A DNA stretch of 64,000 nucleotides. It comes from Takifugu bimaculatus (Eukaryota; Chordata; Actinopteri; Tetraodontiformes; Tetraodontidae). The notes below the pieces were generated by a model. That model worked only from the letters and a program-made list of their open reading frames with translations. It had not been told where the DNA came from and searched no databases. A program made the translations under genes and the position numbers. Numbering within the stretch: position 1 is the first letter of the stretch; every line of letters starts with the position of its first letter. Below are positions 45,353-56,000 of this stretch, one piece after another. The stretch spans positions 62,001 through 126,000 of the forward strand of contig SWLE01000502.1 of NCBI GenBank assembly GCA_004026145.2, written 5' to 3'.

Positions 45353-46043
45353 ATGACGGAGCAAATCTCCAAGCTGCTGAAGGACTACCTGGACGAGCTG
45401 GACGACACCATGCTGAGGGAGTTTAAGTGGTACCTGGGCCAGCACAAGGAAAGGGGGTCCCGGCCCATCCAGAGGTCACAGCTGGAGAACACAAGCAGGA
45501 CGGAGACGGTGGATAAACTGGTGCAGGCGTACGGCGCCGAGGGCGCGGTGGTCACCACCGTGGACGTCCTCTACAGGATGAGGCTCAATGACCTCGCAAC
45601 ACAGTTGGCTCAAGGTAGAAGGTTTATCTCAAACAACCTCCGACCACATGACCCCGGTTCCGCTTCGCCGGATCGCTTAGATCTGAGTTAAAGTGTCTAT
45701 TTTATTCCCAGCGATCATAGACAGCGACGCAGAGCAGCGGGAGGTTGGAGGAGCCCAACCGGAGGCTCGGGAGCAGAAGCCCGATGAAGAGCAGACCCTG
45801 AAGGCACCGAAGGATCTTTGCTGCTCCATCTGCTTGTCCGTTTTTCAGACCCCAGTGATCCTGCAGTGTGGACACAGCTTCTGTAGGACATGTGTGGAAA
45901 AGTCCTGGGAGGGGAAAGTGTCTCGCAGGTGCTCGCTCTGTGATCAGCTCTTCACTGGAGCAGAACCTCAGGTCAACTTCAGCCTGAAGAATCTGAGCGA
46001 AAACTACATGGAGAGCCACAGCCAGCCCACGCCAGCGCCTCAG
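45353..46043 (+). pseudogene. Orphan PYRIN and RING exons (copy 2 of gene D1 5' end)
   Basis: Exons 45,353-45,614 (PYRIN) and 45,712-46,043 (C3HC4 RING) are intact, with start codon, GT-AG sites and all eight zinc ligands. The coiled-coil exons of D1 are absent: the ERV follows, and the duplication ends at 49,056. By itself it is a 5' gene fragment. It could still be expressed by read-through (a stop lies at 46,176-46,178 in the RING frame) or by splicing to a downstream exon. Confidence 0.75.
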
Positions 46044-46303
46044 GTATTTCCCAGGCACGTACGCACGCACGCACGCACGCAGCTGTTGCACGTTGCCATA
46101 CAAAATCTGTCTGAGTGTGTCATTATTGGATGCTTCAGCAGCATCTTCTTAAAGAAAAAACACAATAAGTCTGAATAGAAAGAACTAAAAAGGCAAAATA
46201 CACCAATAACACGCTAATAACACGCTAATAACATGTTATTAACATGCTAACATGGCTGCAAACAGCCAGAACCAACGATAAAAAGGAATTACAGCTCACG
46301 GGG

Positions 46304-49056
46304 TGCGTTGAGGAGAAGGTGATGTCTTTCGCTCTTCTCACTGGTCCAGACTGAGGGTGAAGTTCTGATCACCCGCGCTGTTCGTTCACCAGACTCAGAG
46401 TAACCACGCAAACAACAGGAGGCCTTGCAAGGGGGAGTCGAGCAGCAGTTCAAGCTTCCTCTCTCAACTCCGTCTGTCTGCTGCTCGCTCACCTCTTTTA
46501 TTGGTGCAAACAGAATGGGTGTCCCAACAGGATCTCATCACTCATTGTCTTCTGACATCTTCTCCCATCTTAACAAACTTCTCTAATCTTGACCAACAGG
46601 ACACATCTGGGTGCTGGGCTTGGTTGTCAGCAGCTTCAGCACCTTTACGAAACACTCTCATGTTCTTCTTTTCCTGTCAACATTCCTCAAACACTCAAAG
46701 TCTACATACAATAGCATTTAAAGATAATACTAATAACAACAATAACAAGAATTCTTCTCACATTTCCCTCCTGTTTATCGTTAAATGCGTCTAGATTCTC
46801 ATCATCAGTATTACATCTTTACATTTTCATGAAATTTCAATGCATTACGTCATTTTCCTAGAAACACATTTCTTACACTCGGAGTTCAACATGGGTACAG
46901 CTTAAGACATCTTGAACAGTTCTTTTACATCTTGGATTACGTCGATCCATTCTTCATCGTCGTCCAGTAGAGATCGTTCTTCCACCTGCAGCACAGTACT
47001 AGTAACAACTGATCCCACGAGCCGGCCAATGCAACCCCGAACAAGAGGTACTACACAACAAGCTAGTAAATGTGTGGGGACTCTGGATCTTGTTCTAACC
47101 ATGAATGTCCTAAGTGGCTAACTATGGTGCGCGTAGCTCTCATCCTGTCTCAGAGCACCTTTCTGTCTCTGATTACCTCCCTCCTGTCGGAAGTCCCACA
47201 GGCCGAAACTCACGAGTCCTGCCGTCACAGCACTCACCACAATCAGGAAGAACAACTTCATTTCCTTTTAGATCCTCTTCACAGGTTCTGACGGGGTTCA
47301 GCCGTTGCTGGACCTATACAGGCCGTCAGCCGTTTACGGAGAGTCTGCCACTGCTCCCTCGCCTTCACCTGGAAGAATTTTCTGTTTCTTACAATGGGAA
47401 AGGTGTATCCACGACAGTTTCCCGTCCACTCGAACTGCAGTCTTTGTGGTCAGCTGTACTTGATAAGGACCTTCCCATCTAGGCGTGTTCCACCTCTTCC
47501 GCACAAACTTCTTCACCCACACGTAGTTGCCCGGTTGAATGGGTTCCTGGGGGGTGGAATCTGTGGAAGACACAGGACTAGGCAGAACATTTACTGTATT
47601 CACACATCGGTTGAGTAACACTTTTTTCAGATAATCTGCTATTGTTTCCTCAACATGTTCTAGCTCATTTGTTGTTGCAAAGTATGGTAGGCAATAAGGC
47701 CGCCCATATAATGCTTCAAAGGGTGTGATGCCTGTTTTCTTGTGTGGTGTTATGTGCATCCATAATTTCACCAGGTCGAGACAAAACATCCAGTTCTTTC
47801 CTGTCTCGTCCATACACTTCTTCAGTCTGTTCTTAATAGTACCATTGACTCTTTCAACCAACCCTGCACTCTGAGGGTGGTATGCGCAGTGATTCTTCAA
47901 ATCAATGTCCAAAGTTACTCCAACAGTTTTCACTATCTCATTTACAAAATGGCTTCCATTGTCGCTCCAGATGACCTTCGGGATGCCAAACCTGGGAATG
48001 ATTTCTCTACATAAAACTTTTGCCACTGTCAGTGCATCTGCTTTTGCTGTGGGGAAAATTTCTACCCACCTAGTAAATCCATCTAACACTACTAGACAAT
48101 ATTGTTTACCTTCACATGGTGTTAGCTGAATAAAATCTAGAAAAACTGTGTGAAATGGATGATTTGGTAATGGTGTAGTGCCTGCAGGGGCCTTAAGGGC
48201 TCCCTGTGGGCTGTGTTTTACACAAATAGCACATTGTGAACAAATTTTTTTTTAAGTATGTATGAAATCCTATAGTATAATAATGTTCATTAACCATCTG
48301 TACCATCCCTCCTGTTGAGACATGGCATGGCCCATGGCTCACTAATGCTGCCCATTTATGCATATTCCGGGGAAGGATTGGCTTGTTTCCTATGGTTAAC
48401 AGTCCTTTGTCATCCAGTTTGGCTCCTCGCTTCTTCCACGTGGCCTTTTCTTTTTCTGGAGCACTTTGTTGCATTTCTTTTAGAATATCACTATCTGCAG
48501 GTTCTAGGCTAAATGATTCTTCCTCATCATTATCAAGAAGTGTGTTGTTATTTGCTGCAGCCTTTGCGGCTCTGTCAGCAAAGGCATTGCCTTGTGAGAC
48601 TGCGTCTGTGTTGTTAGTGTGTGCAGTGCATTTACATACAGCTATTTTACGTGGCTGCTGTACTGCAGCTAATAACTTTTTTAACAGTTCTGCATGCATG
48701 ACCGGTTTGCCCGTCGACGTTTTCATCCCTCTTAAATTCCATTGTTGAGCAAACACAAACAGCGTGGAAAAAGCATATTGACTATCTGTGTAAATGGTAA
48801 CATCTTGTGCTTTGCTTAGTTCACAGGCACGTGTGAGTGCGACGAGTTCTGCTGCTTGAGCAGAATAGGAAGAAGGAAGTGGTTTCACCTCCACCACCTC
48901 AGTTGCTGTAACTACTGCATAGGCAGTTCTAGTGCGTCCACAGTCATCCTTTCTCGATGATCCATCCACAAAGAGTATCCGTCCTGTAGTCAACGCAACA
49001 TCACTGAGATCTGGTCGCGGCAGGACCTTGGTGGAGACCTCATCCAGGCAGTTGTG
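46304..49056 (-). mobile_element. ERV copy 2, truncated inside RNase H
   Basis: 3' LTR (about 46,304-46,762), env remnant (46,902-47,264), integrase (47,334-48,089) and RNase H (from about 48,250 to 49,056). It matches copy 1 including the frameshift zone near 48,250. The reverse transcriptase is missing because the duplicated segment ends. Confidence 0.85.
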
Positions 49057-49234
49057 CAGGGCAGGTAGGTTGTCCGGGGAACACGCAAGGCAGGCAGAAC
49101 GAAGACAGGCAGGGTCGGTAACGGGTAATCCGGCAGGGAAACAACGCTGGAAAGTCTTGCATGAAAGCAGAAGAACAATCTGGCACTGAGTGAGTGTGAG
49201 GCTGGAGAATATATACACTGGTAGGTGAGCTGAT

Positions 49235-49622
49235 TGATGAGTGAGGGCGGGTGTGTGATCAGAGGGTGAGGGCGGGTGTGTGATCAGAGGGTGAGGGCGG
49301 GTGTGTGATCAGAGGGTGAGGGCAGGTGTGTGATCAGAGGGTGTGTGATCAGAGGGTGTGTGATCAGAGGGTGAGGGCGGGTGTGTGATCAGAGGGTGAG
49401 GGCGGGTGTGTGATCAGAGGGTGAGGGCGGGTGTGTGATCAGAGGGTGTGTGATCAGAGGGTGAGGGCGGGTGTGTGATCAGAGGGTGAGGGCAGGTGTG
49501 TGATCAGAGGGTGAGGGCGGGTGTGTGATCAGTGACTGAGGGCGGGTGTGTGATCAGAGGGTGAGGGCGGGTGTGTGATCAGAGGGTGAGGGCGGGTGTG
49601 TGATCAGAGGGTGAGGTGTGAG
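49235..49622. repeat. Minisatellite, units of about 25 bp
   Basis: Units of GGGCGGGTGTGTGATCAGAG plus GGTGA, with shorter 14-bp variants (GGTGTGTGATCAGA). It follows a 180-bp unassigned piece at the breakpoint of the large duplication. Confidence 0.92.
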
Positions 49623-49830
49623 CAGGGCACTGAGTCCATGGGCTGGAGCAGAGTGTGGCAGATGTTTGCTGCTTTATTAGCTGTGTTGTCCCGTGCTGGC
49701 GTGATATTCAGCTATAATGTCTGATTCTTTGTTGAAGGTTAACTCAGTTCATGTAGCTGTGATTCTGAAAAGGTCCCAGACTGTTCATCTGCCTGACGCT
49801 GGCTTCAGGACGTTCTGTGACTCTGCACTG

Positions 49831-49964
49831 ACTGTCTGGGGGCAGGTAGTAGACCAGCGAGGCCAGGAAGGAGATGAGCACGCAGGGGATGATGATGTTG
49901 ACCACGTAGAAGAGAGGTTTGATGACCAGGTAGAAGGTGGTGTCCTGGTGCTTGTTGCTCTCCA
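49831..49964 (-). pseudogene. Nicotinic acetylcholine receptor exon fragment
   Basis: The minus strand codes the end of the ligand-binding domain and transmembrane segment 1 of a nicotinic receptor subunit (DTTFYLVI, PLFYVVNIIIPCVLISFLAS). Compared with the family pattern IIRRKPLFY, about two residues are missing before PLFY. The exon merges into unrelated sequence on both sides, so it is a lone copied fragment. Confidence 0.75.
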
Positions 49965-49989
49965 TGCAACTGAGTCAAGATTTGATAGC

Positions 49990-51525
49990 TTGACTGATTC
50001 TTACAGTTTTGGATCAAAGCCCCATCTGCTGATTCCAGGAGATCTTTAAAGGATCTCAGAGCTTCAGATTCATGAAGCCTGCTCAGCCCCCGGCAGCGCT
50101 GATGAAACCATTTCATTCCTTCAAAAAAGCAGAACATGAAGCTCCAGAAAAGGTTTTTGGATCAAGTTTCCAACAGAACGAGGACAAGTGGGTAAAAGCG
50201 CCACTTTAAAGCCTCCAGGCCTCAGGAAACATCCACCTTTAGGACGCCTGACTTTAGAGGATCGTCGGTTCGCTCCGAGCACAAGAACAAACATGTTTAA
50301 CCTCAGTCCAAGAACATCTGACCTGAAATGATCAAAAAGCTTCAGCGTAAAAAGATGGTGGAGAGAAAGCTGCTGGGAGGTTCTCAGAAGAGAAGTGGCA
50401 TTAAAGCCAGCTGGAAGAGTCCAGCCTGCTTCCTGCTCCTCCAAACAGGCGTCTCCACACCAACACTGAGGAACACGGGCTTCTGTTCTTCCTTCTTCTC
50501 TTCTGACTATTGTGTGTTTGATGAATGCAGCATCCACTCACTGCCCCCCCCCCCCCCCCCCCTCATTTACACTGCTCCTGGTTTCACAATGCTCCTCAGA
50601 CAGATGCAACCAGAGACACTGATGCCGTCAGACAATAAACCTGAGTGTTGTTGTGTCCGGTTATTAACATGTTCCATGCTTTTCCTCCCGCAACAGTTCA
50701 TCACACCTGCTCAGGGAAACCTCGGTGTAAAGGAGGTGAAGCCGTGCCTCAGTGACTCTACTTTGCTGTTTTAGAAACTAACAGTTATTAGATGAATATA
50801 CAGTGTGCACGTACGCGCACATGTGTGTATAAACACTTAATACACGCGTGTGCATGTATGTAGACTTTTTAGTACTTTGGGTTCATATACTTTTTAGTAT
50901 TTTGCAGATACGTGTCTGTATATAAACCAGATCCTCCTGTAATAAAGAACTAAAGGCTGACTGTTGTCACGTGACCTGTCTCCGTCTGTGTCCGATGATG
51001 GAACCTGCCTGGAACATCTGGTCCACAGAAAAAGCAAAACAGCTCACAGAACTGGCCCAGTTTAGACCCAAAAATGACATTAAATAATGAAAATGTGTGA
51101 CGCAGTAGAACAATGGACGAACTTTCCATTGGTCATTGACAGTTTCAGTCGTCATCAGAATTCATCAGAAATATTCAAACCAACAAACTACACACAGAAC
51201 CGCAAAGTTTAGAGCTTAAAGGGAGCGACAGGTGAAGATTTAAAGCTCAACGCAGCTGAAGAAGTTCCAAAAAGGAGAAATATCATGTGGTGCTTTACCG
51301 CCACCCGGTGGACACGCGTAGAACTGCAGACAATAGTTAAACGCGCTCCGACACATTCTGACCTCTGCTGCTCCTCCTGGACTCCAGGGCTGCAGAAATA
51401 TGCTGCTTTTACAAGTCTTTCAAATCTGTCAAGCATCATAAATCTTATTTATTTAGTTAACTAAGTTAGTCAGTTTTAATTTAAATGTAAAAACATATTT
51501 ATGGCATTAAAATAGCAAAACAACT
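49990..51525. other. No gene recognised; poly(C) run at about 50,547-50,564
   Basis: Unique-looking intergenic sequence with a run of about 18 C and TG-rich patches near 50,810-50,930. Frames present are short and lack known domains. Confidence 0.4.
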
Positions 51526-52059
51526 TTGAACCCTTCCAGAATGCTTTTATAGTAGTGGAATATTAATCAACAGCCATAAAGTTGTTCATTAACAGAGGAA
51601 AAAGGAAAGGTCAAAGTTTTCCGTTCAGACTGAGCAGGAAGACTGAAGACCGACAAGGTGAGTGGAAACGAAGAGCTTTATTAAAAAGAATTGACAGTTG
51701 TGTTTGGAGATAAAATCAAGATTTTTGTGACTATTGAAGAGCTGCATAGAGCTGAAGAATTCTTGGCTTAAGAAAATTCAACTAGACTTCATATTTAGTT
51801 TTAGCACAAAACATCGTTATACATTATAAATGAATAGGGCTTATTTAACTTTCTTATAGTCTGGCTTTAGTTATAGTTGAATAGTCTTTCTAAGTGAAGT
51901 TTAGTTTATTTTTCTGCTCTTTGTTACTGATCCTAAAAGAACTTTAAACCCTCCCAGAATGCTTTAATGGTAGTAATATATACGCCATAAAGCTGTTGAT
52001 TAGGTTTTAAAAGTGAAAGTGAAAGTATTCTGTTCAGACGAAGCAGGAAGAGCGACAAG
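51526..52059 (+). promoter_or_regulatory. Tandemly duplicated promoter and 5' noncoding exon of gene C
   Basis: Two related blocks, about 51,526-51,657 and 51,945-52,059, share the order CCAGAATGCTTT, CCATAAAG, a GAAAG-rich element, TTCAGAC..AGCAGGAAGA and CGACAAG|GTGAGTG. Each therefore ends in a splice donor. Only the second has the perfect ISRE-like GAAAGTGAAAGT (52,015-52,026); the first has GGAAAGGTCAAAGT. They look like alternative first exons of gene C. Confidence 0.6.
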
Positions 52060-53028
52060 GTGAGTGTAAAGTGAGTATCATGCTGTTAACGTTGTTAGAG
52101 TCTTAACAGGTATTAACAACATTTTAAAACTTTTTTGTGACAGGTGAAAAGCTCTTAGAGTTATTAGAGCTGTTCAACAGTCCAGGTTACAGCTGGATAT
52201 TTTGGTATTACCTGTCAAACAACATCTAATCGTGTGCAAGTTAGCATCTCTCTGCCGGACCAATTTAAGACAATAAACTAAATAACTAAATCCACACAGG
52301 ATCACAGGACACCAACAGGGTTTTGGGTTCATGTTGCACGTTTTCTCACAGTGGTTTATTGTTCTATGTTGTGGAACCACTGTGAAAGAAATGCAGGAGT
52401 GGGTGTCATTTCTTTCATCTATTTTAAATAGAGCAGTGATCTTTGAGGACTTGGATCATAGAAATAATTGAAGAGGGGAACAAAGGAGGGAAGTTAAAAA
52501 GTCCTGACTAGTATGTTTATGTAGCACCAGATAATTTAGTGGCTGAGCTGAAGACAGTCCTTTCACCATGTTGGCCTGTGGAAAACCAGTGTTGTGGGCC
52601 CGATGGACCAGCGTCCCCGTCGTTGCCGGACCACCGTTGGCCACCAGTTGGGTTTTGGGATCAAAGTGGGGGCGTTTCCTGTATCCGGTTCTCCTCACGG
52701 ATCCATGACTACAACATGTTGCTGCAAGTGCAGAGACGTTTGCTCTGGAAAGAACTTTAGAGCACATTCAGTGCTGCAGGATGAGGGGCTGGAAAAGGTG
52801 CCAGTTCTTTTCTCACTGCAGGGAACAGTTAAAAAAAGCAGCTTAAACTCTGAAAACATGAAAATTATACAGAGACATCATTGATTTATTGATTCAGTTG
52901 TTATCCAGAATGGATTAGGAATGTTCCTGTTTGATAAAAATGCAGTGAATTGGGATTATTGAACTACAACCTCTACAGATTATTTACCTTCATCACAGTC
53001 TCATCACTATTTCTGATGTTTCCTCAGG

Positions 53029-56000
53029 ATGGACGAGGACAGAGCAGAGTCCACAGTGCCCAGCTGGGTGTCCCTGAAGAGTGACCAGTCCAAAGATAGA
53101 CCAATAAACTTCAGAAGTTCAGAGGAGATGTAAGAAAACTAAAGCGTGATGATGTGTTTGTGTGGCAGCTGTTAGTCACATTAACAGCAGCAGGTTGTGA
53201 GTTTATTATTGGAGATGTTTAACACTTAAACCTCAGACAGTCATATAGTTACAGACTTAATGTGAATATTGTTGATTAGAAACAAGAATCAGGTTTAAAC
53301 TGAAAGATGAATTCAGACATAAATGCTGGAACAATATGAGTCTTGATCAGGTTCTTTCATCCTATAAATCAAAGGACTAATAGAGATGTGTTTCATAGTG
53401 AGAGGGGGGAGCACATCCTATCAAACTGGGACCAGTCAGCTCCACCAGGAGAGTCCTCTTGTTCACAATCTGGAAGCAGATCTGGAGATGCTGAAATGAA
53501 GCCCAAACAAAGTAAAACTGTTCAATATGAGTTTTAACTTGTGATGTCATGAATTTGGAGTTGTGTTGATGATTTATTATAGATGGAAATCATTGGTTTA
53601 CTTATGTTCAGGAAGTGATCTGCAGGAGGTGATAGAAGGTCATAAGATGAGTCTGAAGAGAAGATGTGAACATGTGACTGAAGGAACTGATGAAGCAGGA
53701 AGTGGAACCCTGCTGAACAAGATCTACACTGAGCTCTACATCACTGAGGGACAAAGTGAGGAGGTGGACACACAACATGAGGTGAGACAGCTTGAGAGAA
53801 CCTCCAAGAAGAACCTCCAGGACACTCCAATCACGTGCCAGGACATCTTCAAAGTCTTATCTGAGCAACAGAGACACATCAGAGTGGTTCTGACCAACGG
53901 TGTCGCCGGCGTTGGAAAAACCTTCTCAGTGCAGAAGTTCAGTCTGGACTGGGCAGAAGGTTTGGAGAACCAAGACATCAGTCTGGTGCTTCCGCTCTCA
54001 TGGAGGGAGCTGAACTTGATCAGAGATGAGCAGCACAGTCTTCTCTCACTGCTTCATGTTTTCCATCCAACATTACAGAAGATCAGAGCAGAAGATCTGA
54101 CTGTCTGGAAACTTCTGTTCATCTTTGATGGCCTGGATGAAAGCAGATTTTCACTGGGTTTCAACAAGCATCAGCTCATCTCTGATGTCACACAAGTATC
54201 GTCAGTTGGCGTGCTCCTGGTGAACCTCATCCAGGGGAACCTGCTTCCCTCAGCTCTCATCTGGATCACCTCCAGACCTGCAGCAGCCCATCAGATTCCT
54301 CCCTCGTGTGTTGACAGGATCACAGAAGTACGAGGCTTCACTGACTCCCAGAAGGAGGAGTACTTCAGGAGGAGGTTCAGTGATGAAGATCTGTCCAAGA
54401 GAATCATCTCACACATCAAGGCCTCCAGGAGCCTCCACATCATGTGTCTGATCCCAGTTTTCTGCTGGATCACTGCTATAGTTCTGGAGGACATGATGGC
54501 CAGAGACCAGAGAGGAGAGCTGCCCCAAACCCTGACTGACCTCTACTCACACTTCCTGATGGTTCAGATAAAGAGGAAGAAGCAGAAGTATGGAGGAAAG
54601 CAGAGACCAGAGGAACTGACTGAGGGTGATATAGAACTCCTTCTGAAGTTGGGTTGGCTGGCGTTTGAACATCTGGAGAAAGGAAACATCATGTTCTACT
54701 CAGAAGACCTGGAGCAATGTGGACTGGACGTCTCCGAGGTGTCGGTGTACTCAGGAGTTTGTACAGAGATCTTCAAGAGAGAGAGTGTGATCTTCCAGAA
54801 ATCAGTCTACTGCTTTGTTCATCTGAGCATTCAGGAGTTTCTGGCTGCCGTCTACATGTTCCACCGTTACACCAGGAAAGACACAGCGATTATAAATAAG
54901 TTCCTAAAATATTCAAAACCAAACCGTTTTTCCAGGTTTACATGGTTGTACGGGAATAACAATCCAGCCACATCTCTTGATGACTTCCTCAGGAGAGAAC
55001 TAATGAAATCTCTCAAAAGTAAAAATGGCCACCTGGACTTGTTTGTTCGCTTCCTTCATGGTCTCTCTCTGGAGTCCAATCAGAGGATCTTGGGTGGACT
55101 GTTGGATCAGAGGAACAGCCACCCAGAAACCATCCAGAAGGTCCTCAACAACCTGAAGGAGGTGAACAGTGATGAATTCTCCCCAGACAGAAGCATCAAC
55201 ATCTTCCACTGTCTGATGGAGATGAAGGATCAGTCAGTCCATCAGGAGATCCAAGAGTTCCTGAAGTCAGGGGAGATATCAGAGAGGAGACTGTCAGTGA
55301 TCCACTGTTCAGCTCTGGCCTACCTGCTGCAGATGTCAGAGGAGGTTCTGGATGAGCTGAACCTGCTGCAGTACAGAACCTCAGATGAGGGACGACGTCG
55401 CCTGATTCCAGCTGTGAGGAACTGCAGGAAGGTCGAGTAAGTAAAGATTTTTGGGGCCAGACATCGGCGTTTAAATCAAGCGAGTGGATCATGTCAGGTA
55501 GCAATACCCCCTCCAGTGGTCATTCCTTCAATTCTTTATCTCCATTGCAGCGTCCATAAATTAAAAACAACAACAATTCATCCAGAAATGTTCAACACTG
55601 GCTGGATATAAGTTCAAAGGTCAATCCAGACAAACCAACATAAGGCAGGAATAATAGGAGCCACAAGTTAACTGACTATCATGAAATTACTGTCATGTCA
55701 TTAAATAACGTTTGTTTGTTTGTAAACATCGTATTCGAACGACAGAAAAACACATTTTAACTAACGACACGTGACTATTTTGCTTCATTTGTTCAACGTA
55801 AAAACAGCCGGCCTCGTTGGTTTAAATGGGTGTTTTAGGTCTTTGTGGCGGTTCCGTTTGGAGCCTTTATGTGACCCACAAAGTTGTTTGACCCGTTAGG
55901 TGGCAACTTCATCACTAGCAACAAAAGGTGCAGTGAAAATGATTTGAAGGGAAACAGGCAGATAGAACAGAAGCTGAGGGCAATCGATGCAACCAGAGAC

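Larger units (their letters stand above)
37430..49056. repeat. Segmental duplication unit, copy 2 (matches 1-12,283)
   Basis: Same order as copy 1 but without the solo LTR. It breaks off inside the RNase H region of the ERV at 49,056, where unrelated sequence and a minisatellite begin. Confidence 0.95.
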
